DNA of 64,000 nucleotides, from assembly GCF_043290135.1 (NCBI RefSeq), contig NC_134710.1, forward strand, positions 255,241,592 to 255,305,591, written 5' to 3'. Under the pieces are notes generated by a model. The model did not search any database and had not been told where the DNA came from. It was given only the letters and a program-made list of their open reading frames with translations. Below are positions 9,770 to 22,100 of this stretch, piece after piece. Origin of the DNA: Rhipicephalus microplus. Lineage: Eukaryota > Arthropoda > Arachnida > Ixodida > Ixodidae. Both the position numbers and the translations under genes were made by a program. The first letter of the stretch is position 1, and the number at the start of each line of letters is the position of its first letter.

Positions 9770-12700
9770 CTAATCTACCTCTCGAATCAAAGGCAGCCTG
9801 TAGTTGCTCAAGAGGCAACAAACTTCAAAAACCTGCTCAGCAATGTCTATCATGGCGATAGGAAAGGGCCTATCCAAAATATGAAAGCTTTTAGCTCTTG
9901 CAATGGCTCTTTCAACGTGCACCCTTGCAGAAGCGATGCGCCTGGTTTCGTCAACTTTATTTGCAGGCATCTGCTTTTGGTGAGGCTCTCGGAATGGAGG
10001 CCGATAAACTGTTATACCTGCTGGCAAGTAAGGAAATGTAAAACCTTTATCAACCATTATTGCATCTCCTGGCTCCAGCTTGTCAAGAAGACCACTACTT
10101 TCCAAGATTGCTTTATCCGAGCTAGAGCCTCCCCAGAGGCGAGACACATAAGTGATGTATCCATCTGGTGTACATCCAATAAGCGCCTTGTACGTGTTGT
10201 AATGCTTGTATGGTGAGAAGGTTTGGCGCTGTGCGCTCAATGACGAAGGCCTCTGTATTCTCACCTCTGTGGCATCGAGAACAAGACGGGTGTCGGGAAA
10301 ATCAGAGAAGCACTTCGGTAGGTGGAATCTTATGTCATCTAAAGTAGGTAAGGGTGTCAAGTGCCGAAGCTCTCGTTGTAAAATGTTAATCCATGTGGAA
10401 AAAGTGCGGCTAACTAGACTTTCTGACATCAGGAAATTCCTGGCCAGTTCTTGCCCTTGCATACCTGTCCTGAGCCGAACTAACACCATGAAAAATTCTT
10501 TGGCCAGATTGCCATTTTTTTTGTTGCCACGAGGGTCATTATGCCGTTTTTTATTTGAGCCCCAGTACAACATTTCTCTAGCGCGTGGTGCAAAGTATTC
10601 AAGCAAAATATTGAACACTTCAACATTCGGCAATCCAGTGTAGTACATGCAGTCTTTTGGAGTGGCTAGAGTAGTCAGGGTGAGACACCTTGACATGGCT
10701 GCATCTAGCTCCACCTCTAGCTTTGCATTTTGTTTCTGCAACTGGAGGATAAACTTCTGCGAATTTCCTATTTCTTGCTCCAGGACTTCAATCTTCTTAG
10801 AAGCACAGGCTTGACAGCGGCAATCTGGCCAGATGTGCTCCTTTATACCTGCAAGTGGCACAGAAAAAGCGCTCGTCAAGCACCTTAGAGTGCCCTCTGC
10901 AAGTCAATGTTACACATATGGACATACGGACTAGAAACAAGCTCTACAATAAGCCTATAGCTGAGGAGTTTTTATCTGCAAATGCAAAAAGCAGTTGCAG
11001 CATTGGCATCATGGTACGGGAAAAAGCCGAAAGGAGCATTGCACTCTGCAAAGTGCATACAAACTCACCATTTTCGGGTGGCTGCAGCTCCATCGAGTCC
11101 TGATCAGGTACATCATCCTTTGTAGCATCCAAGCCTTCGTCAGGATTCTCTGCAAGCAATGCAACAGCATGACATCTAATTGCTTTGTGTGAGTGTGTTA
11201 CTGCAGAAATGGGCCACATGCAACAAGCAGCGGCAGGATTCACATCGTGGTATGGGGAAATGCTGAAAAAACATTCAACTCTGCAAAGTGCACACAAACT
11301 TACCATTTTCCAGTTGTTGCAGGTCCACCGAATTCTCATCTAGTACACCATCCTGTGCAGCACTAGTGTCCATGTTGAGATTCTCTGAAAGCAACACATC
11401 AGCTGACCATTATCCCCTATATGAATGTGTCTGCAGAATCAAGCCAGCTGAAATCTGAGCAATCACATGATGCCACGGGAAGAAACTCAAAACAGCACTT
11501 AAGTTTGCAAAGTGCAAGCAAGCTCACCATTGGGAGGATCCTGCAACTCTGGCGTGTCATTAGGAGTAGCAGAAGTGGCTGTCGTATCAAGCTCCCCTGA
11601 AAGAATGGTATCGTGGTTATGCACAGGTCATTTGCTGACAATAAGCACCTAGGGTGAGATGTGCATAACAGCCACATATTGGGTGTCTAAGAAATAGTGA
11701 CAATCAGGGACATGGCTGAGCGGAAGAGTTGTTTGAGGGGTTCAAACCCCCGAAAATTTTCAGCTTTGCATGTGTATATATTACACGCACACATACCAAC
11801 GCACACACGAGCATAAAGTATGGTTGAATCCCACCACCGAAATATGTCTGGCTACCCTACTGGTGACAAAGGCATTGCATGCGGCATTCACAATACGACT
11901 TCACAACCTAAAAACACGCTGTAAATGCGGGAAGCAGCGGCAAAAATGATCGAGTGGGCAATAAATCTATACAAGTGCTCTCACGGTGCCGCAGGCACGA
12001 GAAACCTCGCAAGCACTGCCTGTCACACTACACTATCCACTGCAAATCTCCTCGAAAGTGGTTGGTTTCTCGTCTGGCCTCGCCCATGATGAAAGCAGTT
12101 ACAAAATACCAGACGGGAGCGATGCAGTACAGCCGTCCAGACGATAGCCTAGAGTGCTCGAACGGCTCACTAGAGTGGTACCGGGCTCGAAACAAGTATT
12201 TATTATACATTCACATTTCCACTGACTGTGCTTTAGACCGTACATCTTTAAAAGCTGGAGTGAGTCCGGAAAGCAAGAGCGACCTTCGTAAATGCACGAC
12301 AGAACTGACCGTTCACGCGCTCAGACAGATGTGTGGTTGCCTTCACGAACATCTGCTCCTCTATTCTGCATTAGCAGTTTTTGTCCCAGTAAATATAAAC
12401 TGAGATTGTAGCGCTTACCTTTCTGTCGCTTCCACCATCGGCTATGGCGACGCACAGCAGCATCGCCGCGACTTTTCATGTAGGTGAACACACTGGGGAC
12501 GAAGTCAGGATGGTTCTTGAACTTTGACGGCCGTCCTGCAGTAAACGTGATTTCTGATTGCACAAACCAAGTTATAAGCACTTAAGGTTACCGTACCTGT
12601 TATGAAATGCGCGCTGCAGATCCGAGAATGTTTGTTGGGCGCCCACGGCGAACCGTCGGCATTCTGTCTCCTCACAGCAGCTAGCCAAGCATCTCTCTTT

Positions 12701-12798
12701 TCGGCACGTAGCCTCGCGGACGGGAACCTGTAGAAATGCGTGCTTCCTTTCTCAGTAAAATAATTCGTGCAGCCGTAGGCCACACAGTGCGCTGGCAT
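9770..12798 (-). CDS. THAP-domain DDE_4 transposase, six exons
   Basis: Exons in transcript order are 12798-12597, 12535-12419, 11596-11528, 11384-11304, 11149-11069 and 10848-9770. Every junction is GT/AG and phase-consistent, giving 542 residues without a stop. Residues 1-84 are a THAP domain: C5, C10, C61 and H64, completed in exon 2 by [10 protein letters not shown]. Residues 107-183 are an acidic linker from three short exons. Residues about 201-236 form a coiled coil after a CRCQAC cluster. The catalytic region has D375 ([10 protein letters not shown]), D450 (AIMVDKGF) and E496 ([10 protein letters not shown]), the DDE_4 pattern of PIF/Harbinger and ISL2EU transposases. [10 protein letters not shown] precedes the second Asp. 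Likely function: DNA binding and cut-and-paste of this element. Confidence 0.88.
11069..11384 (-). repeat. tandemly duplicated exon-intron units in the transposase gene
   Basis: The two 81-base exons 11304-11384 and 11069-11149 are paralogous (both begin E-N and end E-N-G, both contain an acidic centre and an LQ..EN tail). A third, shorter relative is 11528-11596. The sequence after each donor is also shared: the minus strand carries TTTGTGTGCACTTTGCAGAG or close variants after each exon, so whole exon-intron units were duplicated. All three exons share the same phase, so copy number can change without breaking the frame. Confidence 0.75.
11700..11870. repeat. dispersed repeat fragment inside transposase intron 2
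   Basis: GAGGGGTTCAAACCCCCGAAA followed by an alternating TATATATTACACGCACACAT segment looks like a common low-complexity tick repeat rather than transposon sequence. It lies within the intron between exons 2 and 3. The family name is not known to me. Confidence 0.35.
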
Positions 12799-12943
12799 TT
12801 CTGTACGCTGCTTAAGCGAGGCGACTTAGTTCAGTGACGGCACAGAGATGCACGAGTGATGGCCGGCCCGGCTCGTGTTTTCCAACCAAAACCAAAGCGC
12901 CCATAGAGGGTGCCAGCTGCGCCGTTACCGCGCATGCGCAGAA

Positions 12944-12999
12944 GCTTTTCCGCAAATGGTCAATTTCTTTGCGACTCAGGCTTTGCTTTTTAGCGCGAT
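12944..12999 (-). repeat. right terminal inverted repeat
   Basis: The reverse complement of the left repeat: GCTTTTCCGCAAATGGTCAA at 12944-12963 and TAGCGCGAT at 12991-12999. The intervening bases contain GTCGCAAAG-type repeats not present on the left. Confidence 0.7.
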
Positions 13000-15087
13000 A
13001 GCTTTGCGACTGGTTTTTAAGTCTCATTAGTGTGCATTAGCAATCTGGTTTAACCAACAAAACATTTTAATTTCACCAATGGCCGATGCATCGTTATGAA
13101 TGCAGAATTACGTAAAATGCTTGGCTACCATGCATGCATTGAATGCTCGTTTAACAGTAGGGTATTCGAAATGTGCTTTTCTGTAATGCACTAAATTAGA
13201 TTGTTGTTGTGGCACTAGAAATTGCAGGATTTCATTTCAATCCTCATTTTATGTAGATCCCCAATTGTGGACGCCTAATCGAAGACTACTGAAGAAGACT
13301 GCTGTGCCTTCGCGGCTTGCCCATAAGAACACATGAAAAAGAAGACCTGGCAAGGATTCAGGAAGCAGCAGCGCGAGATGCCCGTGCCTCTGCTAGACAT
13401 GAGCATGGTATGTTTGTTATTATTAGCATTTATTATGACACACCACGCAGGGCATACAACAAAGAAACCTTGGAAGGCTGTGGAATCGACCATAAGTGGG
13501 TTGCACTGTGGTATATTGTTTATTAGTCGCCATTTGTTCTGCTAGATTAGAAAAGATAGTAAGCCCATAGATAGTCTTATTTGAAAGGTTTTTTCAGCAC
13601 GTGAACAAAGCTAAAAAGGGACAGGACAGGGTCCACGAGGCTAAAGAGTTCACGACACTTCTTTTGTTTAGCTGCTGTGCAATCGTTCCCGAGAAGTTGT
13701 ATTTGCAGGGCTTGACGGTACAGGCAAGCCTGCCGAAGCCATTCCGAGCGTAGAATCTTGGATACTCTCAAACCATTGCCAACAGAGGGAGTGAGGCCAC
13801 CAAACAATGCCTTGATTCGGGAAGTATCTTTAGCCGGATGTAATACGCCAGAGAGCATGCGCAGCAAACTACCACACTGATTAAACTGACAAGAACGGCT
13901 CGTAGAAGAGGAGATATAGATGCCCGATGTACTAGAAATGTAACTAAAATGTAAGATAGTCAGTTGTAAGAAAATAGTCAATTGTGTAATGTCAAACCAA
14001 TTCAGTTCTGTTCTGGAAGTGCTGCAAGCTATTTAAGCACTACTGGCTGTCAGCGATCTTTACACTATCCATAGGCAAAGGTTTCATCACTCCTAGATTT
14101 CTTAGGATTCTAATTTCTTCTGCAACTACCATGATGTTGCACACACTGCAAAACAATGCTACCCGACATTAAGGCTACCACTGAATTGTGCGTCATGGAA
14201 CTGCTAAGAATGCACACAACGAAACTCGTGAAAAGTGTCATAAGTGCATGACACCAATATTAGCAATTGGTTGAAACGTGCACTCACCACTTCAAGAAGC
14301 AAAGGCACATGTTGAAACGTGCACTCACCACTTCGAGAAGCAAAGGCACAAAGAAGACACACACAGAGCGCGTTTTTGTGTCTTTGTTTGTCCTTATGTA
14401 GAGTTCACACTGCCTTTGTTTCTCTGTCTTTTGTGTTGAGTCTGTGCCTTGCAATCACATTTGAAAGAAACTTGAAAGTGCCCAAGTCTTTAAAAAAAAT
14501 GCAACAGCTGGCTGCAGAAATGCATGGTTGACAAACCGTAAACGAGCCAGACTGATTGGCAGCCAAAACTTATCGCTCTGACTATTTGACATGAAAGAGC
14601 TGCTGTGCGGTTTCGAGTGCATGTTGTAAAAAGTCTGCAGCAAAAAAAAAAAAACTAATAAGGCATAGAATGTGGCTTGTGACATTGTCCAAATGGCATT
14701 TTCTCGTGCTCCAGCTCAAGCAGTGAAGAAATGACAGGACAGGAAGTGAGAGCTTTCAGTTACACTCCTTTACTCTCCAAAAATTAGCTTCTTTGCAGTG
14801 ATTTCAGGTGGTCACAAGATGTAATAATGCCAGACGTATATCGGCAAAACATGTGGAGCTCACTCATGCTAGGAAAATACATTTTGCCCTTAGGGCTCAT
14901 TCGGCCTCAGGCTTACAAAACATTTTCTCAATCGGACTCAAATTGACTAAATTACTTACCCGACTCACTCATACACAGACTCACCACTTCGAGTAGTCGA
15001 AAATCTCAACATGCCACTTTATCACAGAAACAAATTTGAGTCAAGCAGCTGACAAGATAAACAGGGAGTGAAAGGCCAGAACACTGA
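13000..15087. other. no recognised gene
   Basis: Right flank of the DNA transposon. The minus strand is open over 13981-13577 (134 codons; segments such as RIKALFGGLTPSVGNGLRV and LRSEWLRQACLYRQALQ look protein-like), but I recognise no family and see no clear splice context. A 14270-14352 tandem duplication and a poly-A run (14642-14654) are the other structures. Confidence 0.5.
14270..14352. repeat. 41-bp tandem duplication
   Basis: Two nearly identical units share GTTGAAACGTGCACTCACCA, CTTC-AGAAGCAAAGGCACA. The following bases (to about 14455) contain loose inverted matches, such as AAGGCACAAAGAAGACAC against GTCTGTGCCTT. Confidence 0.75.
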
Positions 15088-15277
15088 TACAGTCGAACCC
15101 ATTTATAAGAATCACTAATGTAAGAAACAATTGGATATAAGAGACACTAGTGTGCGTAAATTTAAATCGGGGTTCATAAGAAAATGCTTACGTGGTACCC
15201 TGCTCATAAGAGACATCTCATGTCCATGACAAGAATTGCTCCCCGGTGTATGCCTCTTATAAAAGGGTTAAACCGTA
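15088..15277. mobile_element. 190-bp mariner/pogo-type MITE
   Basis: The left end TACAGTCGAACCCATTTATAAGA is matched by the right end read on the minus strand, TACGGTTTAACCCTTTTATAAGA. Both ends begin at TA, fitting the TA target duplication of Tc1/mariner-group elements. No coding. Confidence 0.7.
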
Positions 15278-15543
15278 TGCACAAATTGATATAAACAGTA
15301 TAAGATCATGGCATCACACTATGGCATGCATCATCAGTCATTAGGCAACTGTGTATACATGTGATGCTATGAAGCATTTAAAAACAATTACAAAGCCAAA
15401 CGAGCTATGTAATTGCTTTTTATAGAAATTAAGCCAAAACGAGTTAAATCATTTTGACATTATTTCTTCCAAGAATTAGAAGATTTTCAGCACTCTTGCA
15501 TTGGCTTGAACCTGTCTTTATGGGAAATCTTTCTTGCGTGCAG

Positions 15544-15899
15544 GTACAAGAGCAGGGCCAGAAAACTGCATCACATCCATGTGCTAGTGGTACAACTGCT
15601 ACAGCTGTATCAACAGTGGAGGTTGCAGAAGCCCTTCTTCAGCTTTCGCAGTACATGAAGGATGTACCAGACATCATGTGCACACAAGACAAAGGCATGC
15701 AGGTCGATGTAGACTCCATTTTAGGGAAGCAGTTCAGCAGTTATTATCTGATATGCTGACATCAGATAATACTGTGCTTGCTTTTACTCGTGTGTCATCA
15801 ATGACTTTGCTTGTAGCCATTAGTAATGAAGTGAGCAGGATTGAAGATGCAGTAGCTGAAATGTCACTCTTGCGTATTATGTGTGCAGACGATGATTAA
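15544..15899 (+). pseudogene. relic of a second DDE_4/THAP-type transposase (tentative)
   Basis: After a TTGCGTGCAG acceptor-like site the plus strand reads VQEQGQKTASHPC and onward to QDKGMQVDVDSI. After one frameshift (about 15720) it continues LLSDMLTSDNTVLAFTRV and SMTLLVAISNEVSRIED to a stop at 15899. The second part resembles the segment just upstream of the DDE core in THAP/DDE_4 transposases (compare [18 protein letters not shown] in the intact copy). No catalytic residues follow. Assignment is by loose motif similarity only. Confidence 0.35.
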
Positions 15900-16932
15900 T
15901 CACTGTATGTTGACCCACATTTTAAGGAATACCACACTCTGAAACCCTACTGAATTTTGTGTAGTTCTGAGCAATGCTAACACCACAAAACTGTTCCTTA
16001 TTTTTTAAAAATAATTTTTACCCAGCTTTACACATTTTGTACATTAAAGAAATGCAATAAAGTAATTTCATCACCTGAGAAAGAATTTTTCTGAGAAAAA
16101 TTAAACAGTCAATGGGTTGAAGCATGCAACAGATCACTGTAACTCTGCTTTTTCTTGACAATGTCGAAGTCCTTTGTGTTGGAATCGATTTATATGGCAA
16201 CAAACTTGGACATTGAGGTCATTCGATGATTACTTGGAAAAGTAACTCAATACTTTTCTGAAATGCATAGGCAATTTGCATGTGTTTTTATTGTGGCCCA
16301 AAAAATTCCACTGGTAACACAAGTCAGTTTAGTGCTGTGAACTGTTACATTGTTCAAACTTTTTAGCTATGAAAAAATGGCAAAACCTTGAACTCCTTGT
16401 TTGAGTGAATGCTAGACAAGTATGCTTTTTGTGCAGGAATGGTTATCTGCATCTTTATTTCAGCTTAAAACAACTCTGTGCTTTCAGAATGTTTGCTCAC
16501 AAGTATTGCGGCACAAAATTTTTTTATACCTGCATTGTTCAATGTAAAGGTTATCATTACTGCTTGCTTGGTTTGTCTGGAAAGAAGAATTGTCCTCTTC
16601 ATATGAGTGCAAGCAAGCTGCTACATAGGTATTTCCACTTCAATTTATATCACACTTAGTAAACTATAGTTAAACATAACGATTATGTCCTTTATGCTTT
16701 CACTGGCCCCAAACATATATATGTTCAATATTTCTGGTTGTGTGTAACATACAAATGAGCCCCTCGAAAAAATTCTTTTGTTACATGGACTGGTTTCACC
16801 ACCTCCCAACAACTAAAAAAACTAGTTAAATACAGCAACCTGGTGATATAATGCTTGATTTGAGATTCAGTTTCACCTTTTCACAATATGGTTTCACATT
16901 ACTGAAATACGAAGCAAAATGTGAAAAGGACG
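15900..16932. other. no recognised gene, AT-rich
   Basis: AT-rich non-coding sequence with no ORF of interest or clear repeat. Confidence 0.6.
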
Positions 16933-17024
16933 AAAGCGCATAAGAGGAGGACAGAGAAGTGGCTTAACACGCACGAGCGCTCGTGTGTGTCAAGCCTCTT
17001 TTTCTGTCCTCATTTTATGCACTT
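16933..17024. repeat. near-perfect 92-bp palindrome
   Basis: The arms meet at the perfect core CACGAGCGCTCGTG (16972-16985). Outward, AAAGCGCATAAGAGGAGGAC pairs with the reverse complement of GTCCTCATTTTATGCACTTT with a few mismatches. There is almost no loop. It could be two opposed copies of a short repeat end. Confidence 0.8.
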
Positions 17025-17149
17025 TGACCCTGTATCATGTCAAAACAACAAGCCCAAACAACTACCCTAGCAAAATATGAACTCCATAAGCCCAGGAAGT
17101 CGCCCTGCTGCGTCTGTTATCCACATCATTTCCTTTAGTAGCTGTCAAC

Positions 17150-17765
17150 ATTCAGCAATTTCTTAAGAGTGGCTGATGGCCACACCGACTCCCTTATGCC
17201 AAGACTAAATCTCGAATTGGGAAGAGTGATGGAGACAGCCATCTGCATATTAAACAGGGGAGGAGGACTGAGAGAGCGGATTCTGCTCGTCTGGACACCA
17301 GCTAACCAGGGCCTTGAGAGATAAAAAGGAGGCTCATTCAGTCAACCCCCATAATCTACCAAGTCACCACAATTACAAACAGAAGAGAGGATATGCGCAC
17401 ATACCAAGAAATCAAAGCACATTACGGACTAAATCAGCAAATAGACCCGGGAGCAGACAGAATGCTCAGTAAGAAAGAACTGGTTATGTGGCGAGAATAA
17501 CAGATGAGGGTTTTTTTCCTAACCCCATACTCTACAGCAAGTTGTGCCCAGCAGTATTTAGGTCACAGTGAAAATTTTGTGATGAAGCAGTGAATTGGAT
17601 CCACGTTGTGTGGACGTGTCGGACTCTGTACTTGGAAGATAGCTTGCACACCAGAATCCTGAAAGGCTCTGCTCCACATCTCAGACCCCAACTTCCAGCA
17701 GGACATCATCAGTCAAGCCCTTGCAGCTGCTGGGAGAGGTGGACTGATAGGGGAATACCGATGAG
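17150..17765 (+). mobile_element. LINE 3' ORF relic (RNase H tail and C-terminal region)
   Basis: Scattered plus-strand segments in shifting frames match the C-terminus of RNase H-bearing LINEs (I/Loa/R1 group). Examples are ILLVWTPANQGL (RNase H tail), TYQEIKAHYGLNQQIDPGA, SKKELVMWRE and SQALAAAGRGGLIG. Several stops and frameshifts are present, so it is a decayed fragment. Confidence 0.6.
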
Positions 17766-19060
17766 GGAGATAGATTTTCCCTTAACGTCCTTTAACTGCT
17801 GTTGTGAACTAGTGTAGCAATGTAGACCATTTGATGAGACTACAATACATTTAAGCTATTTTTAGCAACCTGAGAACATCAACATTTTGCCAGGGTTGTC
17901 AGGTAGTGAAATTATACATGTTTCGTACAACCTTTGTTTATTAGACACTTTTTGTGATGTTTGAAAATGGCTGTCAAAAAATTACAGCCGAGAAATCTAC
18001 AGAGAACAACTTTTAGCCACAATATGCCAGCGCTAGCTTTGCAATGTTCACTCTAGTTGAAGCAACACAATTGTTTGCACTGGTCTATTGATGCTTGCAA
18101 GGTTCATCTTGCGAGGGCTGCTTTAACCTTAACCACGTGTATGAATAAAGTACCAAGCCAAGAAAGAAGTGCATCAATTTTTTTTCTACTTTATTGCTGG
18201 TAACCACAAAACAAACAATAATGCAAGGTTTACATAGAGACAGAAACATTCACAAAAACTTTCCCTCCTATAATGCTTGGCCCTATGCTCAACAATATTG
18301 TGGCCCCTGTAGTGCAAAGCTGCTCAGCAATGTCAAGTAAGAAACTCTTTTAACACACTGGTCAAAAAGAACCCAATAGTAATGACATTACTCCTTTTGG
18401 CTGAACATGAGATGCTATTTTCATATTAACACACACACTTCAAATGGATTACTACTATCACAAACATTTCCAATAAAGAATATTTTTTTAAACTTGGCAA
18501 GAGACCAGTTTTCATGGCGCATTTGCCTGGCTACACTTATCAGTGTGGGATTGCAGAGGCCACACAATACTACGAGACAATTATTTAATAACACCAACAA
18601 GCGCGTTCCCTCACCTCACAACCTTTCTTGCTGCATTACCCTGACGAGCCCGAAAGCTCTGTCCCTTTCCTATGAATTGCTATTAAAAGTGCTAATGCAT
18701 GCAAGCTTCAGCAAAGTATACAGCTCACAACTTGCGACTTTTAGTATGTGCCATCATTCTGGTAATTTGCTATCACAGCCTGCACTCTTTTCATTCAATC
18801 AACTTCACTATCAGCACTACCAACCACAAGCAAAGTGACACCAATGGTGTCCAAAATTTTACTTCAGGCAATTCACAAGGTTTTAATGTATGAGAGATGC
18901 CATAATATATATAAACATTTTGCATCTTTTATTATAAAAAGTTATTTCTGCTTGAAACAGCCATCTCATGAATAGCAAGGCGTATAAACATTAGTATGTG
19001 GTAATTGTTTACTGCCTAGTATTATTAATAAAATACTATAGTGTTTTAAATTTTAGTCAT

Positions 19061-19115
19061 AAATTTTTAGTCTTTGTTTGGGCAATATATTGTCCAAACA
19101 AAGACTAAAATTTAG
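19061..19115. repeat. palindrome with 20+ bp arms
   Basis: AGTCTTTGTTTGG and CCAAACAAAGACT face each other around GCAATATATTGT, with the AAATTTTT flanks extending the pairing. As RNA or single-stranded DNA it would form one long hairpin. Confidence 0.8.
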
Positions 19116-22100
19116 TACAGCAGACTGACGATAGTTTAAACTCTGATAATTTATACTCTTGGTTAATTCAAACAAAATTAAATTTTTTGGTTGGCCCTCT
19201 ATTTCAATGCTTCTTAATTCAAACACCATCATTTGGTTAATACTTTTTGCACTGCTGTACCGAAAAATATCTGCTGCTTTCTCACTACTATTTAAAAATT
19301 TCTGTGTTTAAATTCCTAACAGTCTAAAAATAAAAAATAGGCCCCCCAGGCCTTCATAAAGAAAGGCTTTGCTAGTAAACAAATGTTTGAAACGAATCAC
19401 ATGCATAGTAAGCTGTGATGCTTCTCAAATGGTATAAAGAGCTTTGTGCTGAAGGTACATATAGCAAGGAAGCAGTTGGCGATTCACGATTTCTTTAAAA
19501 GGTCTGATCAGCAGTAAATGGCCAATAAACTTGTGGACCTTACACCTTTGCTTTTTGTTCATTGTGTGCAGTTAGAGTTCAAAACTGCTTCAAAAATTTT
19601 TAAATATGATAAAATCAATGCCTTATCAAAATATGTGGTGTCACCTAACTCAAAGTCATATATCTGAGAACTTCTGATAATCAAAACTTTTTGATAATTC
19701 TTTGCGTTTGAATTAACGAGGGTATATTAGGCCCCTAAGTGCTTGCGAGCATAAAAACACTTTTTGATCTCTAATGATGCCTTTCCAAGATGCATCTTTT
19801 ATAGTAAGCCACTTGCACAGAATCACTGCCCTTTCTTGCTCACAGACACTATCTCCTCGCTTTCTCTTTACTCCTTGGTCCATATCTCTTTTTTGCCTTT
19901 GAGTGTACTGGTTCATCAGGTGAGCTCGAGCCTCAAGCATGGTATTGTAAGCAACAGTACTTGTCGAAAATGTTGGGACGAAAGAGAACATAACTCTGCA
20001 GGGTAGAAGTAAGTTTTTAGGAGCAGGATCCAGGGAATGAACTGATCCTAATTCACTTCCTAAACTGACTAGTAGAATTCTCTGTGCATTATTCATGACT
20101 ATTGTTTTATCATCAGAACCATGCAAGGCAGACTAAAAATAACTAATAGAATTCTCTTTGCACTGTCACATGATTATTGTTTTATCATCACAACCATGAA
20201 AGGCTGACGAAAGGTACGGTTAACCTTGGTTATATTTTATGCTCGATCCTTATAATGAGTATGTGCTTATAATGAGTATGTTACTTATGATTGAGTATGT
20301 GCAAATGGCGAATTTAGAAACCAAATAAAATAGGTTAGAGGTGAATTAAACGGAATACTTTAAATATATAACAGTAGTTTTTAAAATTAACGTAAAATGA
20401 TGCTCACATCCCAGTATTCGTAGTCTTGGCACTAAAAGCACAAATATAGCAGTGGAAACAAAGTATCAAGTGCCAAGCCTGGCTTCTTGAGCAGCATAGA
20501 CTAATGCACTACTGATTAAGCACTCTCTTTTATGGCTATGCTACTATTTCTACAGAGATAAAATTGATCATGGTATTGCAAGACTTATGCATTCATTTGT
20601 GCACAGTTGACACTTTAAAACACTTGTATACTATTAATTTTTTTATTTACGAATATCAATTATTTGATTCAAAAACTGACCTGAACAGCACGTTACTAAA
20701 TTCAAAATTTTCTAACACATGCGCACACCCTTACCTATAATAACTTTTACACACAAACTAACTTAGTCCATGCAAGTTCATGGTAATGCATTATAACATT
20801 TCAGTATAGCACATACAATGCTGAAGTGTACAGTGCTCACAAATTCAAAATAACCATTATGGCTAAATTAATGTACATGCTTTCATTCCCACTACCTTCA
20901 GTTCATGTCATATCCGCGTAATTGTAACCCACTTATGTCAAAGCCGAAATTACGTTCAGTGGCCACACTCACAGAGAAATTGCACATTTATCTCGCGTGA
21001 GTCTGTATACGAGTCATTATGCAAGAAACTTTGATACTGCATTTCAGTTCGCAAGGAGTGCTGAAGTACAAAATGTGGTGGAAAGCTGTTGATACCACCT
21101 CTCGATAATTACGAGCTTTGTGATAATTCTGCCTCATTGGCCTCGTACGTCTCTTGCACAACTAGCACAAGGCATATTACTGGATTCTTTCAAACCATGT
21201 ATTGAAACCTAACTGCAAAACGAAAACTATATTTGAGAATCGACACCCAGATATTGGTCACTTTGACAATTGGTATTGTCATGTTGAAATCCTGTGCACT
21301 GAATCTTCTTCAAAATTATCCCTGTAAGGGTTATGGGAAAGGTTTTCTTTCAAATGATAAAGTTTGCTGACAATTTGTAGAAACCACACCTTCCCCTCCT
21401 CATCCCTCGCTTTTACCTTTTTTTCTGTACTGGCCCTTGCAGGACTGAATTGCGCGACTGCAACCTGCTGGCTCAGGTGAGACTCCTGCCATAGTGGGAT
21501 GTCAGTGGCCATGCGCTCAATTGCAAACAACATGCACTCAAGTTCATGTTAGTAAGAAGAACTCATGAATGCACAAATAATGCCCATATGTAATGACTGT
21601 TAATTCAATATAGCACTGCATGGCAAAAAAGGCATTGTCACTGCTGAGCAGAGTGCTAAACAGCAAGATAGTGGCACCTTAATCAAAGACAAAGATATAC
21701 TTACACATTTGCTTTAAAATAAAGCATCCCAATGCCATAATAACCAATTTTGAGACATGCTGCCATGCACCTCATGAAAAATGTGATGGCTGTACTTACT
21801 TTGCTCATAGTAACTGTACATTTGTCATAACTGGGATCATTACAAATGGGTTCGATCGTATTAAACACTTGAGGAAAAATGGTGCACTGCGCTTTCAAAC
21901 AGTTCTAGCATCCTTATTCCTCCTCCTGTCTCAATCAGTGTTAAGCATTAGTATATGGTTAAAGAGTATCTTCAAGGCAAAATGCTTTTATATAGATGCT
22001 AAATTCCGTGAAAGTAAAACAATGAAATACCAATGTGCACATTAAAACAGGTATGTTATGGACAAGTAAACCAATATACATATGGTCCACACAATGATTC

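Larger units (their letters stand above)
6141..12998. mobile_element. intact-looking THAP/DDE DNA transposon, ISL2EU-like (PHIS superfamily)
   Basis: Imperfect terminal inverted repeats enclose two convergent spliced genes: a SWIM + YqaJ nuclease protein on the plus strand (6339-9155) and a THAP + DDE_4 transposase on the minus strand (9770-12798). Both splice to full open frames with no internal stop. Family knowledge: PIF/Harbinger-ISL2EU-Spy elements use DDE_4-type transposases, and ISL2EU elements are described as having a THAP-bearing transposase plus a YqaJ-type accessory protein. The exact outer ends and target duplication could not be fixed from sequence alone. Confidence 0.75.
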
